Shown here one piece after another: positions 36,387 through 45,735 of a stretch of 64,000 nucleotides of DNA. The translations under genes and the position numbers were made by a program. The notes beneath the pieces were generated by a model. It searched no databases and had not been told where the DNA came from. It saw only the letters and a program-made list of their open reading frames with translations. Source of the DNA: Geitlerinema sp. BBD 1991-9 (GTDB lineage: Bacteria; Cyanobacteriota; Cyanobacteriia; Cyanobacteriales; Geitlerinemataceae); the NCBI GenBank assembly GCA_001657325.1, contig LWRO01000004.1, positions 37,020 to 101,019 of the forward strand, in the 5' to 3' direction. Position 1 is the stretch's first letter. Each line of letters starts with the position of its first letter.

Positions 36387-36416
36387 GGGGTCATTCTACG
36401 AAAGTGAGATGCACCC
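36387..36416. repeat. Solo terminal repeat of the 9922 element family
   Basis: GGGGTCATTCTACGAAAGTG followed by AGATGCACCC. The first 17 bases are identical to the right end of the element at 9993-10023. Its reverse complement matches the left end there (GGGTGCATCTCACTTT). The other half of the element is missing. Confidence 0.65.
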
Positions 36417-36730
36417 AGAAATTTGAACGTTGATGATTGATATCGATCTCCATTTCTATCGTATTTATTTCTGAAGATTTTCCAAGATTTTTCAAATTTT
36501 TATAGAATATTTTTGCTCTACGTGTTTATACGGCATTTTTTGCAAAAAGCCCGTTTTAAATACGCAAAAACTTTACTAAAAAAGAATTAAAAAGTGAAAT
36601 TTTTCCGTGTTGCTTACAGTTTTGTTCGCGATCGATTTTTAGCGATCCGTAAAAAAAGTTAATAGACATATTTAGTTTTAAAAATCTATAATCAATCGAG
36701 AGAACTGAATAGCCTAACGTGGAGGCTACC

Positions 36731-38815
36731 ATGAGCACAGATCGCGATCTCCAGCAACTGTTTACAGCCATCGAACGCTCTGATGTCGAACGTGCTCGTC
36801 AACTTTTAGATGCAGGTGTCGATCCCAACAGCCAAAATCAAGAAAAAACAGCTCTCAGTCTTGCTTCAGAACTTGGAAATTCAGAAATCATTCAATTACT
36901 GATCGCTGCGGGTGCTGAGATCGACCCACAGCCAAAGCCGCTCGTTTTTAATCCTCAACTCACGGACTCCGAACTTCCTGGAGGTCAAAGCTTCGGCAAA
37001 CTCATTGAAAATGCGACTCAAGATCTTCCCGAAGAAGCTCGAAATTTTTATAAAGGTTTAACAGAAATCTTCAATGCTTTCTCATCAGTTGAGCTAGAGC
37101 AATCCGTCGATCGTACTGAAAATACTTCCAATTCTGAAAGATCGACAACGATCTTAGAAGGACAGCAAGGAACTTATTCAGGAGACGCTCTTGACGCACT
37201 TCCTGAAAACGAGTTGGCGGAAGTTTTAGAACTCGATCGAACCCTCAAATCTATAGGGTTTCAACTGCTCGGACAACTAACAGGAACGCATTTTGCAGGA
37301 ACCACACTTTATACCTATTCCTTCGAGACTCGAACCATTCAAGCCAATTGCATGAAAAGCAGCATCGTCGCTGTCGATCTCGTAACGCGCTTTGAAGATG
37401 GAGCGTTTCTCACTTCAACAACCACTCCGTTAAGTCAACCAGACTACGATGACAAGCTGCTATTTCGACGATCGTATCCCAATATTGACATTCGTGAATT
37501 GCTAAGCCACCACTTAGCAACCCTTGCTGAATTCGAGAAACATCACGGCAGCGCACAGCCGATTTTTTCAGATTTAAGATCGATCGCTGCTGCAATTGAT
37601 GAATATCTCCAACGTCAAGCATCTGACTCGAGTCATGCGGCCAAACTTTTAGAGAATGCTCTCGGAATCTTGAGTCAGTCGTCTTCAGTTGAAGAGAATT
37701 TTGAAGATGAAGGCGAGGAAGATGAAAACTTCGATGAGGACGGAGACGAGGAGGATGAATACGAAGCGAGTACCCCACTTTTAGCAGCCGTTCTCGCCAA
37801 TCGAGTCGAAGCCGTCAGAACCTTACTCGAATCAGGTGCAACGCCGAACGCCGCAGCTTGGTACGAAACACCACCACTTGTCGCCGCTGCTGCAAAAGGA
37901 TACGTGGAAGTGGCTCGAGAACTTCTATCTGCTGGAGCCGATCCCAATCGCGGGTTGGACGAATTACCGTTACATACCGCTGCAGAGAACGGACACTTGG
38001 AAGTGGTTCGCCTGCTACTTGAAGCGGGAGCAAACGTCGAAGGGTATGAAGAAGACGACTGGACGGCGTTAATGGCAGCGTCTTTCGCCGGACATCTCGA
38101 GATCGTGCAGCTTCTCGTGAAAAACGGCGCAGATGTGAATGCTTGGAGCCAGGGAGCAACTCCACTCATGTTGGCGGCTCGTGGCGCTCACCGAGAGGTT
38201 TACGACTTTCTGTATCCCCTCGTTTCAGATGAAATTCGTCGCATTGGCGATCGCGATGCGGAAAAGGAAATAGAAGCGACACTCAAACGGAAAGCGCGAG
38301 AGCAGAACAAAGCTGGGGAAGCACTTTTCGATGCTGCGATGGACGGTCGAGTCGATCGAGTTCGACAACTGCTCGATCGAGGAGTCGATCCAAACACCCT
38401 CGCCGCTTGCGGACGCACGCCACTATCGATCGCCATTCAAAGCGGACAGATCCCAACCATCGAAGCATTGCTCGATGCGGGAGCCGATCCGAATTTACCG
38501 GACGAAGACGATTACGGTAATCCCACCGAAACACCACTGATGTTAGCCTCGAATACCTTTTTTGCCACCAACCATCGCGAGATGATTCAACTTCTCGTTC
38601 GACGAGGTGCCGATATCGATCGACAAGATCGTACGGGTCGTACCGCATTGATGAGCGCTCTCTCGCGTCCTGACTCAGTAAAAACACTGATTGAGTTGGG
38701 GGCAGATCTCAACCTACGAGATAGCAAGGGCAAGACTGCATTAATGTTGGCTGAGCGAGAACGCGCGCAGAAAAGCGCTCGAGTTCTCAGACAGGCCGGT
38801 GCTTTGGAGTCGTGA
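36731..38815 (+). CDS. Large ankyrin-repeat protein with unidentified central domain
   Basis: 694 aa from ATG 36731, with GGAGG 5 nt upstream. It has an N-terminal ankyrin pair (residues 5-70), a linker, an unrecognised globular domain (about 150-310: RTLKSIGFQLLGQLTGTHFA, TRFEDGAFLTSTTTPLSQP, RSYPNIDIRELLSHHLATLA) and a strongly acidic run (about 318-345, EDEGEEDENFDEDGDEEDEY). About nine further ankyrin repeats reach the C-terminus (for example EVARELLSAGADPNRGLDEL). There is no signal peptide. Ankyrin arrays bind proteins; the central domain could be a sensor or effector. Monocistronic. Confidence 0.9.
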   Translation: MSTDRDLQQLFTAIERSDVERARQLLDAGVDPNSQNQEKTALSLASELGNSEIIQLLIAAGAEIDPQPKPLVFNPQLTDSELPGGQSFGKLIENATQDLPEEARNFYKGLTEIFNAFSSVELEQSVDRTENTSNSERSTTILEGQQGTYSGDALDALPENELAEVLELDRTLKSIGFQLLGQLTGTHFAGTTLYTYSFETRTIQANCMKSSIVAVDLVTRFEDGAFLTSTTTPLSQPDYDDKLLFRRSYPNIDIRELLSHHLATLAEFEKHHGSAQPIFSDLRSIAAAIDEYLQRQASDSSHAAKLLENALGILSQSSSVEENFEDEGEEDENFDEDGDEEDEYEASTPLLAAVLANRVEAVRTLLESGATPNAAAWYETPPLVAAAAKGYVEVARELLSAGADPNRGLDELPLHTAAENGHLEVVRLLLEAGANVEGYEEDDWTALMAASFAGHLEIVQLLVKNGADVNAWSQGATPLMLAARGAHREVYDFLYPLVSDEIRRIGDRDAEKEIEATLKRKAREQNKAGEALFDAAMDGRVDRVRQLLDRGVDPNTLAACGRTPLSIAIQSGQIPTIEALLDAGADPNLPDEDDYGNPTETPLMLASNTFFATNHREMIQLLVRRGADIDRQDRTGRTALMSALSRPDSVKTLIELGADLNLRDSKGKTALMLAERERAQKSARVLRQAGALES

Positions 38816-38895
38816 CGTTGCTATCTCGAATAGCTGCAAACTGTTGGAGACTGTAAGCTGTCAATCTCAAACCTCGATCGAACGCGAACTGTCGA

Positions 38896-39129
38896 TTACC
38901 GAACGATCGAAACGGGAACGTACAACGTGGTTAATTGAGGAAACAGTGCGAACTGTCGGGGTGCTTCTCGATCGATCTGTCCTTCCTCGATGGCCATCCG
39001 CAGCCGTTGAAGTGCGTCGAGATCGGTGATTCGATATGCTTTATAACGTAAAAATTGAGAAATCGAGGCTTCTGAAGCAACACTCAAGCACCCAGTCTGT
39101 AACGCAGACTCGACCAACTTGCAAATCAT
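38896..39129 (-). CDS. Small conserved cyanobacterial protein, 77 aa
   Basis: MICKLVESALQTGCLSVASE, then ITDLDALQRLRMAIEEGQID: a short helical protein of a kind recurrent in cyanobacterial genomes. No named domain, signal peptide or membrane helix. It is transcribed toward the ankyrin gene. Function unknown. Confidence 0.65.
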   Translation of the reverse strand: MICKLVESALQTGCLSVASEASISQFLRYKAYRITDLDALQRLRMAIEEGQIDREAPRQFALFPQLTTLYVPVSIVR

Positions 39130-39368
39130 AGATCTTTATTCGTAAACGACACCCTTTCGCCCAGTATCACCACAGGTGTGTCGATCGAACCCCGATCTCG
39201 ATCGCTGACTGAGTGCGATCTCGATCGCTGACAACTTCGCCTGACTTCACCTTCAAAACGCACTCACCCAATTCAGAAGCCACTTCCGTTCGATGATATC
39301 GATCGCATACCATCGGGAAAGCTTGAGAGTACAATCGATCGAAATCGTCGTTGAGGATACGTTGAATT

Positions 39369-41315
39369 ATGATTGCAGAGGTGGGTTTGCAGCCGTCGCT
39401 CGTCGAACTCGCCCGTGCGGGCAACTTTCACGCCATCGCCTACTGGATTAACCGCCACCTGATTCCTGAAGGCATCTACGCCCGTGTCGGTGCGGCTTCA
39501 GCCGGGTGCGTTCAAATTCAGGTGGAAGTTCCGCCGCTTCCCATGGATACCCTGTGGCAACAGCGCATCGTCCGCGCCATTTGTCACTACATTTGGAAAC
39601 TCAATTCTGATGTCATTCAAGGGGTTCAGATCGTCGCTCACCTGGCCGGAAAAACTGAAATCCTCTGGAAACGCTCGGTTCGCATCGTCACCCCGGCCAA
39701 CCAACAACGCCGACGAACCCCTCGCAACTACCGTCATCTTTGGCATTCCCTCAAACACTGGATCGCCCGCAGCTATAAATCCCTGCGCCTGTTACTGCTG
39801 GCGGGAACGGCGGCGGCGGCGTTTTCCCTCGGATGCTGGCTGAGTTACCACGACTTACCGCCACTTTTGCCCAAACTTCCCCCGTTGACCTCGACGACCT
39901 CGATCGAACCCCCTTCAAAACCGCTCGATCGAATCCAATCCGCCCTCGAAGAAATCTCGATCGAGCGCCAAACGCCACAATATCCCCATCGTTCCACCGT
40001 TCGCCTCACCTTCGGTGGCGATGTCGATCTCTCGGGTTTCGCTGACGATGCGGACGCTTTAAGCGATCTCGACGCATTCCAAACCGCCGACGTTGCCACC
40101 CTCAACCTCGATTTACCCCTCACCGACGCAGACACCCCTCGCCCCAAAGCCGACAATCGTAAAGCCCATCCCGAAGCCGTCGCTCATCTCACCGAGGCTG
40201 GCATCGACGTGGTGAACCTAGCCAACGATCGCGTGATGGACTACCACGTTCTCGGCTTGGATGAGACGCTGACAACTCTCGATCGAGCCGGAATTCATCA
40301 CATCGGTGCGGGACGCGGCCCCACTGAAGCCCGCCGTCCGAAAATCCTCGAAATCAAAGGTCAGCGCATCGCCTATTTCGGTTATACCCTGGGAGATCTT
40401 TACACCGCTCGTCCCGGTCGTCCCGGTACGAACTCCGGCGAGGAAACCCATATCGCCCGGGACATCCAAGCTATTCGAGATCGCGTGGATTGGGTGATCG
40501 TAAACTTTCACTGGGGCGCAGAACTCGCCAGTTACCCCACCGCTTGGCAAACCGATCTCGCCCGGTTCGCCATCGACAACGGCGCCGATCTCATCGTCGG
40601 ACACCATCCCCGCACGCTGCAAGGGGCGGAGATTTACCGCAACCGCCCCATCATCTATGCATTGGGCGATCTGACTTCGGGGGAGAGCGCCGCCGCTTTG
40701 CTTAACGTCTCGCTGACGAAACGCGACATGACGATCGATTGGCTTCCCGTCGATACATCGGGCGATCGTCCCGTTCCCGCAACGGGTGAAATTCGCCGTG
40801 AAATCCTCGATCGCCTCGAAGCTGTGTCGCAACGTTTCGATCGACCGCTCCCTCGTTCGGCTTCCTTTAACAAGCGAGAGCGCCCAGTATCAACATCGAC
40901 GGTCGAATCGGAACCCTTACCCGAACTCTCTTGGCCGCTCGATCGATCCCTACCGATCCTTCCTTCTGCGCATACCGAAAATAACGATTCCTTCGTTCCC
41001 GACTCCTTTATCACACCTGCGGGAACGGAGCATCCCGAACCACCGAGAGCGGGGAAAAATGCCTATAAATCGTCGTTCCCCAATGCGAAACCCGCCGACA
41101 GCAGCACGGGTGAATCGTTTATTTTCAGTCCGTTTGTCGAACCCGCCGAGGACTTTTCGGAAATGGAGTCGAACGAGTCGGACAATAGCGAAGAGGCGGC
41201 TGAACCCATGAGCTTTTTAAAACTTCGTCTTCCCTTTGAACCCTCTGACAATCCGTCAGCGTTCGTTGCCTGTCGATCGAGTCACGCTGAAATCGAGCTG
41301 CCCTCGATCTCGTAA
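39369..41315 (+). CDS. CapA/PgsA-like metallophosphatase-fold protein, membrane anchored
   Basis: 648 aa. The N-terminal about 130 residues (MIAEVGLQPSLVELARAGNF, AGCVQIQVEVPPLPMDTLWQ) form a separate cytoplasmic domain. One membrane helix follows (SLRLLLLAGTAAAAFSLGCW). The PGA_cap domain covers about 205-455: TFGGDVDLSG, DVVNLANDRVMDYHVLGLDE, VIVNFHWGAELASYPTAWQT, GADLIVGHHPRTLQGAEIYR and PIIYALGDLTSG. The last about 180 residues are Pro/Ser/Glu-rich and probably disordered. The family is linked to poly-gamma-glutamate capsule synthesis, but no pgsBC partner is present. The NFHWG and GHHPR metal-site motifs are intact. Confidence 0.88.
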   Translation: MIAEVGLQPSLVELARAGNFHAIAYWINRHLIPEGIYARVGAASAGCVQIQVEVPPLPMDTLWQQRIVRAICHYIWKLNSDVIQGVQIVAHLAGKTEILWKRSVRIVTPANQQRRRTPRNYRHLWHSLKHWIARSYKSLRLLLLAGTAAAAFSLGCWLSYHDLPPLLPKLPPLTSTTSIEPPSKPLDRIQSALEEISIERQTPQYPHRSTVRLTFGGDVDLSGFADDADALSDLDAFQTADVATLNLDLPLTDADTPRPKADNRKAHPEAVAHLTEAGIDVVNLANDRVMDYHVLGLDETLTTLDRAGIHHIGAGRGPTEARRPKILEIKGQRIAYFGYTLGDLYTARPGRPGTNSGEETHIARDIQAIRDRVDWVIVNFHWGAELASYPTAWQTDLARFAIDNGADLIVGHHPRTLQGAEIYRNRPIIYALGDLTSGESAAALLNVSLTKRDMTIDWLPVDTSGDRPVPATGEIRREILDRLEAVSQRFDRPLPRSASFNKRERPVSTSTVESEPLPELSWPLDRSLPILPSAHTENNDSFVPDSFITPAGTEHPEPPRAGKNAYKSSFPNAKPADSSTGESFIFSPFVEPAEDFSEMESNESDNSEEAAEPMSFLKLRLPFEPSDNPSAFVACRSSHAEIELPSIS

Positions 41316-41420
41316 ACTCGAATTGAATTGCCAGTTCTGTCCCAACACGAGACGCAAATCCAGTTTTTCAGCTGTTGGAACTGAGTGTTATTTCAGCGTG
41401 TTATTCGGAGTCAACTTTCT

Positions 41421-42293
41421 ATGTATTCGATCGAAACTCAAACTCACTCCTATCAAACCTATGTTCTCTGTGATGAGAATGCGGGTTCTCGTCTCGAGAT
41501 CGTTCCCGAGCGTGGGGGACTCGTTACGCGGTGGAACGTTAGAGAACGCGATATTTTGTATTTCGATGAAGAACGTTTTGCCAATCCCGAACTGAGCGTT
41601 CGTGGGGGAATTCCGATCCTCTTTCCCATTTGTGGAAACCTTCCCACTAACACTTACACTCATAACGGGAAATCTTACACGCTCAAACAACATGGGTTCG
41701 CGCGAGATTTACCCTGGAAAGTCGTCGATCGAGATACGGACGAATGCGCCAGCCTCACCCTCGAACTGACGAGTAACGATCGAACTCGTGCGGTCTATCC
41801 CTTCGATTTTCAGTTAACGTTTACCTACAAACTCCAAGGCAACAGTCTGGAAATCGTTCAGCGTTACATCAACCCCAGCGACGATCTCGTTTTACCCTTT
41901 TCGACAGGATTGCATCCTTACTTTCAGGTATCTGATAAATCGAAACTTCAGTTTCTCATTCCGTCCAAACAGTACTGGGACGGGATCGACGGCACACTAC
42001 GCGACTTTCACGGGACGTTTGACTTCGATCGCGACGAAATTGACGTGGCATTCACCCAACTCAGCAGCCAGCAAGCCTCAGTTCGCGATACCGAACGGGG
42101 TCTTCAGCTACAGCTCGACTACAATTCCACCTATTCCACCCTCGTCTTTTGGACGGTTAAGGGCAAAGACTATTACTGTCTCGAACCCTGGAGCGCTCCC
42201 CGAAATGCACTCAATACGGGAGATCGCTTGATTTACGTCCACCCTCGATCGAGCCTGGAAACCTTGGTTCGCTTCGCCGTCCAGCTCGATTAA
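41421..42293 (+). CDS. Aldose 1-epimerase / hexose-6-phosphate mutarotase family
   Basis: 290 aa from ATG 41421. GGIPILFPICGNLPTNTYTH and the catalytic His in LKQHGFARDLPW, then FSTGLHPYFQV and a C-terminal glutamate in DYYCLEPWSAPRNAL, mark the galactose-mutarotase fold, closer to the YeaD-type. It interconverts alpha and beta anomers of hexoses or their phosphates. It seems monocistronic and is followed by tRNA-Lys. Confidence 0.92.
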   Translation: MYSIETQTHSYQTYVLCDENAGSRLEIVPERGGLVTRWNVRERDILYFDEERFANPELSVRGGIPILFPICGNLPTNTYTHNGKSYTLKQHGFARDLPWKVVDRDTDECASLTLELTSNDRTRAVYPFDFQLTFTYKLQGNSLEIVQRYINPSDDLVLPFSTGLHPYFQVSDKSKLQFLIPSKQYWDGIDGTLRDFHGTFDFDRDEIDVAFTQLSSQQASVRDTERGLQLQLDYNSTYSTLVFWTVKGKDYYCLEPWSAPRNALNTGDRLIYVHPRSSLETLVRFAVQLD

Positions 42294-42371
42294 AACTTTT
42301 TTGGGGAAACTCCTTGCTTTTTCGCTCAGGTGTGTTAATCTAGTAAAGGTCAGTACGCACTGCGGAAACGC

Positions 42372-42443
42372 GGGTCGCTAACTCAACGGTAGAGTACTCG
42401 GCTTTTAACCGATAAGTTCTGGGTTCGAATCCCAGGCGACCCA
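42372..42443 (+). tRNA. tRNA-Lys (anticodon TTT)
   Basis: 72 nt. Acceptor GGGTCGC pairs with GCGACCC plus discriminator A. The anticodon arm is CTCGG-CTTTTAA-CCGAT with anticodon TTT. The T-arm is CTGGG-TTCGAAT-CCCAG. CCA is not encoded; a TTTTT run follows at once. Confidence 0.96.
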
Positions 42444-42448
42444 TTTTT

Positions 42449-42483
42449 CAGTGAACAGTGAGCAGTAAACAGTGAACAGTTAA
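42449..42483. repeat. Heptanucleotide tandem repeat (STRR type), 5 units
   Basis: CAGTGAA, CAGTGAG, CAGTAAA, CAGTGAA, CAGTTAA. It is the same heptamer as at 6918-6959, placed 5 bp after the tRNA-Lys gene. Confidence 0.82.
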
Positions 42484-42512
42484 GAGTTTGCTGAAAAGCT
42501 GGTTGAGATTTG

Positions 42513-42546
42513 AACCCCCGATCTTCAATTCGGGGGTTGTGTTTTT
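42513..42546 (+). terminator. Intrinsic terminator after tRNA-Lys
   Basis: AACCCCCGA / TCGGGGGTT with an 8-nt loop, then GTGTTTTTT. It is convergent with the secreted-protein operon. Confidence 0.85.
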
Positions 42547-42551
42547 TGGAG

Positions 42552-42956
42552 TTAGTCGCTGCAACAGTCGGATGTGGAAAGGGCAGGAATGGGAATGATG
42601 ACATCGGTGGGATCGAAGGCGGGAATGAGTCCTCGATCGACCGGAGATAAATCGCGGAAGTTGCCGTCGTCTAAGTCGCCACCACCGACAGAGCCACCGC
42701 CGAGCGGATCGGAAAGCCCGTTCAGCGCGTCGCTGAGAAAACTATCTGAAAAGCCGCGTTCCTCAAAGCCGCGACTTTCTTCTTCGGAAAAGGTCGGACG
42801 CAATCGATCTCGTTGAGGAGGACACAACTCGGGATCGGCATTCGGATTGCGACAGGGATCGTCCGATGTTTGAGCGCGGACTTCACTCGCACCGACGAGA
42901 GCGAAAATACTAAAAACCAACAGTCCCAACCGTAAGTCGCGCCTGAGTTCGTGCAT
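42552..42956 (-). CDS. Small secreted protein of unknown function
   Basis: 134 aa with a signal peptide (LRLGLLVFSIFALVGASEVRA, cleavage likely after VRAQ). The mature part is acidic and Gly-rich (GGGSVGGGDLDDG) with paired cysteines near the start (DPCRNPNADPELCPP) and at the very end (SDCCSD). I recognise no family. It is the last gene of the COP23/protease/porin block and starts 22 bp after the porin stop. Confidence 0.7.
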   Translation of the reverse strand: MHELRRDLRLGLLVFSIFALVGASEVRAQTSDDPCRNPNADPELCPPQRDRLRPTFSEEESRGFEERGFSDSFLSDALNGLSDPLGGGSVGGGDLDDGNFRDLSPVDRGLIPAFDPTDVIIPIPALSTSDCCSD

Positions 42957-42978
42957 TTTCCAAATCCCCCTTAAATGT

Positions 42979-44586
42979 TTAAAACCGAAATGTCGTGCGA
43001 ATCGTCCCGACGACCAACGCTTCGTTATCTGAATCGTGCTCGGGATGGGTCACGACGAAAATTCCAGGCGTAATAGAAATATTGTCGTTGAGTCGCCAGC
43101 GATAGAACAACTCGAAGTGAAGCGATGTATCTTCATCTTCTCCGAGAAATAAATTTTCTCCATCGACTAATTTCGGCGGCTGTCCGAACAAAAACGCTAA
43201 TAAGTCTCCATCGTTGCCAAACGGATCGGAGTATCCCAAGGCAAATAAATACGTCGTCGTCGTCGCGCGGGCTTCGGATTCCAAGGCCTCGGTGAAGAAC
43301 CAAGCGCCCCAGGTCGAAAACGTGAGATCTCGCGCCAAACGCCATTGTAGCGTCCCGCTAACCGTATGAATCTGGGCGGGTTCGTCGATAAAAGCGTTGG
43401 TGTCGGCGATGAAACTTCCTGTAAACGTATCGAGACGACCGTTCCCCGAATAGGCGTTGATATAAGATAGTCCCGCTAAAATCGTCGGGGAGGGTTTGAG
43501 GAGTAATTGTACGCCCAAGGCAGAATGTTCGCTATTGAACAATCCCCGTCCTTCTTCGGGATCGTCGCCGTCGCGCACGCCGTAAGCCACTTGAAGGCGA
43601 ACTGTATCCGTCATCAACCAGTCGAACCCCAACCCCGACTCGAGACGACCGAGTTTAAACGCGGGACTGGCTTCGGTAAATCGGGAAATCGATCCCCGTC
43701 CCGCGTCGAAATAGGGGGAGTTGGCGGTGAGGACGCTGCTGAGGCTGAATCCAACGGGGCGAATGGTGAAAACCACGCGATCGCTAAACGTGGCGAAGCG
43801 ATATTCGAGTTTGCTCAATTCGACCTCGTTCTCGGTGTTGCCTTGAAACGACAGCAGGGCCATATCGGAGTTAAACCCCGTTGGATTGGCGAAACCGCGT
43901 TCGTCGAAGTTCGCCGCTTGGAGTTCGAAGCGCAGTCGATCGCGGCCGGTAAACGATCCGACAAACCCGAGTCGGGTTAAGTGCGTTAAAACCGTGTTGG
44001 TCGTCCCGTCGCCGGACGAATCGCCGCCAAATCCCGAAGACAGGGCGAAAATCGATTCGCCCCCCATGACGATTGTCGTCGAGAACTGTTGACTTTCTAA
44101 GGTCGCGACGCGGGACTCTAAGTCGTCGATGCGGCCGCGCAGAAGTTGGAGTTCGGTTTCAAATTCTGCTTGCAGTCGTCGAATTGTCGCTAAGTCTTCC
44201 GGAGCAATGGAGGGGGGAAGTTCGACGAATCGATCGAGACACGCATTTAACCCCGCCGCAAATTCGTAGCGCGTTAAAGCTCGCATTCCTTGAAACTGTT
44301 CGCCGGGAACGCCAGCCAAACAGCCATATCGCTCGATGAGGGATTGTAACGCCTGATACGCCCAATCCGTTGGCTGTACGTCCGAAAGTTGAGAAACTGA
44401 AGTGACTTGCGCCGTGCGGACGGGGAGATTAACAGTGGAGAGCGGGTCTTTCGAGGAAGAGGTGAGTTGAGACGAAGTAACGGAAGATTTGGCAATGACG
44501 GTCGATCGAGGTGGTGAAAGTGCAGTCGCTTCAATGGGGGCGACCCCGAACAGAACGGCCACTAGACTCAGGACGAAACGTTTCAT
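42979..44586 (-). CDS. SLH-domain OprB-family porin
   Basis: 535 aa from ATG 44586 (MKRFVLSLVAVLFGVAPIEA, a signal peptide). An SLH domain (VQPTDWAYQALQSLIERYGC, RALTRYEFAAGLNACLDRF) anchors it to the cell wall. A coiled coil follows (LQAEFETELQLLRGRIDDLE), then a beta-barrel domain ending in phenylalanine (GTIRTTFRF). This is the common outer-membrane porin type of cyanobacteria, proposed to pass inorganic ions and small solutes. The frame runs upstream to 44649, but the internal ATG precedes the signal peptide and has AGAGG upstream. Confidence 0.93.
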   Translation of the reverse strand: MKRFVLSLVAVLFGVAPIEATALSPPRSTVIAKSSVTSSQLTSSSKDPLSTVNLPVRTAQVTSVSQLSDVQPTDWAYQALQSLIERYGCLAGVPGEQFQGMRALTRYEFAAGLNACLDRFVELPPSIAPEDLATIRRLQAEFETELQLLRGRIDDLESRVATLESQQFSTTIVMGGESIFALSSGFGGDSSGDGTTNTVLTHLTRLGFVGSFTGRDRLRFELQAANFDERGFANPTGFNSDMALLSFQGNTENEVELSKLEYRFATFSDRVVFTIRPVGFSLSSVLTANSPYFDAGRGSISRFTEASPAFKLGRLESGLGFDWLMTDTVRLQVAYGVRDGDDPEEGRGLFNSEHSALGVQLLLKPSPTILAGLSYINAYSGNGRLDTFTGSFIADTNAFIDEPAQIHTVSGTLQWRLARDLTFSTWGAWFFTEALESEARATTTTYLFALGYSDPFGNDGDLLAFLFGQPPKLVDGENLFLGEDEDTSLHFELFYRWRLNDNISITPGIFVVTHPEHDSDNEALVVGTIRTTFRF

Positions 44587-44683
44587 CGATGAGATCCTCT
44601 CCACACACCAACGCGGACGATCGAACGAACGAGATGAAGGAGCCACCAACTGCTAGACTCCCCGGATTCATACATATCACGCC

Positions 44684-45712
44684 TTAAAGCCGTTCGCACG
44701 GATCGCCGAGTAACAAACTCCCACATCCGCCTGAGGGGCCGTCTCGTAAGAGCGATTTGAGATCGAACGTAAAGGCTGCGTAGATGTCTTCGATCGTATC
44801 CGCTCGTTCTATGTTCTCCAGACCCGCCGCGATGACCTCCGGATCGACAGGTGGCATCTCAAAGGCTAGATTTAACCCCCGACGCTGAATTTGCATGACG
44901 AAGTGAACGGACTGCATCCCGCAACTGTTCTCGAGGCTGAGTTGGGGATCGAGACAGTAAATATCTTCGCGGCCGCGTCCCCGTCCGTGAATGCCAATCA
45001 GTTCGCCGTTTCGATCGAACACCGGCCCGCCGCTCATCCCCCGTTGGGTCTCGTTACTGTAGAGAAGACTGTAACCCCCATCTTCTGAGGGCGATCGAAT
45101 CGCCGTCAAGGTTCCCGACACGGTTTCCCGCATTCGGCGGGCGCTGGCATCGTCGGGATTGGGCCAGCCCGAAATATAGATCGGATCGCCGGGTTGTAAG
45201 TTTTGGGCGTTGCCGATGACTGCGACGGGATAGTCTCGATCGCTCTCGAAGGAGATCGTCGCGAGGTCGTAACCGCCGATCGTCTCGCCAAACTCTCCAA
45301 CTTCTTCTCCCAGGGGAATGATATTGTCTTGAGTGTTGACGTCGTCGACGAAATGCACTTCCCCATCGCTGGTGCGAATGCCATAAACAGTCTCGCGAGT
45401 GCGAACGACATGCAGGGCGGTTAATACGTAATAGGTATTGCCATCGCGGGCGACGATAACCCCCGATCCCGGATTCCATTCTCGCTGCGCTTCGATATCG
45501 CCTTTTTGTAAGCCCTGACCGATAACCACCGTTGTGACCGACGCGACGGCATCGACTTCTTCTTCCGTCAGAGCTTGCGCGGCGGAGAGTGGTACGGCGA
45601 AGGAGATTGCTGCAAACGTTACCAACAGGAAGTTCGGCCGTCGGTGTTGCCGGGGACGAGTTTTCGATCGAAGGTGTAACGACGAGATCGTCCAACCGCC
45701 CAAAATACCCAT
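44684..45712 (-). CDS. Secreted trypsin-like serine protease
   Basis: 342 aa. A long basic N-terminus leads into the signal segment FLLVTFAAISFAVPLSAAQA. The triad is visible: His in VLTALHVVRTR, Asp in GGYDLATISFE and Ser in QRGMSGGPVFD. Cysteines near the C-terminus (DIYCLDPQLSLENSCGMQ, SGGCGSLLLGDPCERL) may form disulfides. No PDZ domain, so it is not a Deg protease. It starts 23 bp after the COP23 gene stop, in the same operon. Confidence 0.9.
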   Translation of the reverse strand: MGILGGWTISSLHLRSKTRPRQHRRPNFLLVTFAAISFAVPLSAAQALTEEEVDAVASVTTVVIGQGLQKGDIEAQREWNPGSGVIVARDGNTYYVLTALHVVRTRETVYGIRTSDGEVHFVDDVNTQDNIIPLGEEVGEFGETIGGYDLATISFESDRDYPVAVIGNAQNLQPGDPIYISGWPNPDDASARRMRETVSGTLTAIRSPSEDGGYSLLYSNETQRGMSGGPVFDRNGELIGIHGRGRGREDIYCLDPQLSLENSCGMQSVHFVMQIQRRGLNLAFEMPPVDPEVIAAGLENIERADTIEDIYAAFTFDLKSLLRDGPSGGCGSLLLGDPCERL

Positions 45713-45735
45713 TACCGATTAATCGCGACCCCCCG

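Larger units (their letters stand above)
35709..36730. other. 1-kb gene-poor, repeat-bearing intergenic region
   Basis: No intact gene. It holds a palindromic element (36066-36157) and a solo end of another repeat (36387-36416). A possible decayed reading frame lies around 35820-35960 (KEFLDLRDRTHCKRYGEALA without a start codon). AT content rises sharply after 36420 toward the ankyrin gene promoter. It looks like a graveyard for mobile sequences. Confidence 0.6.
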
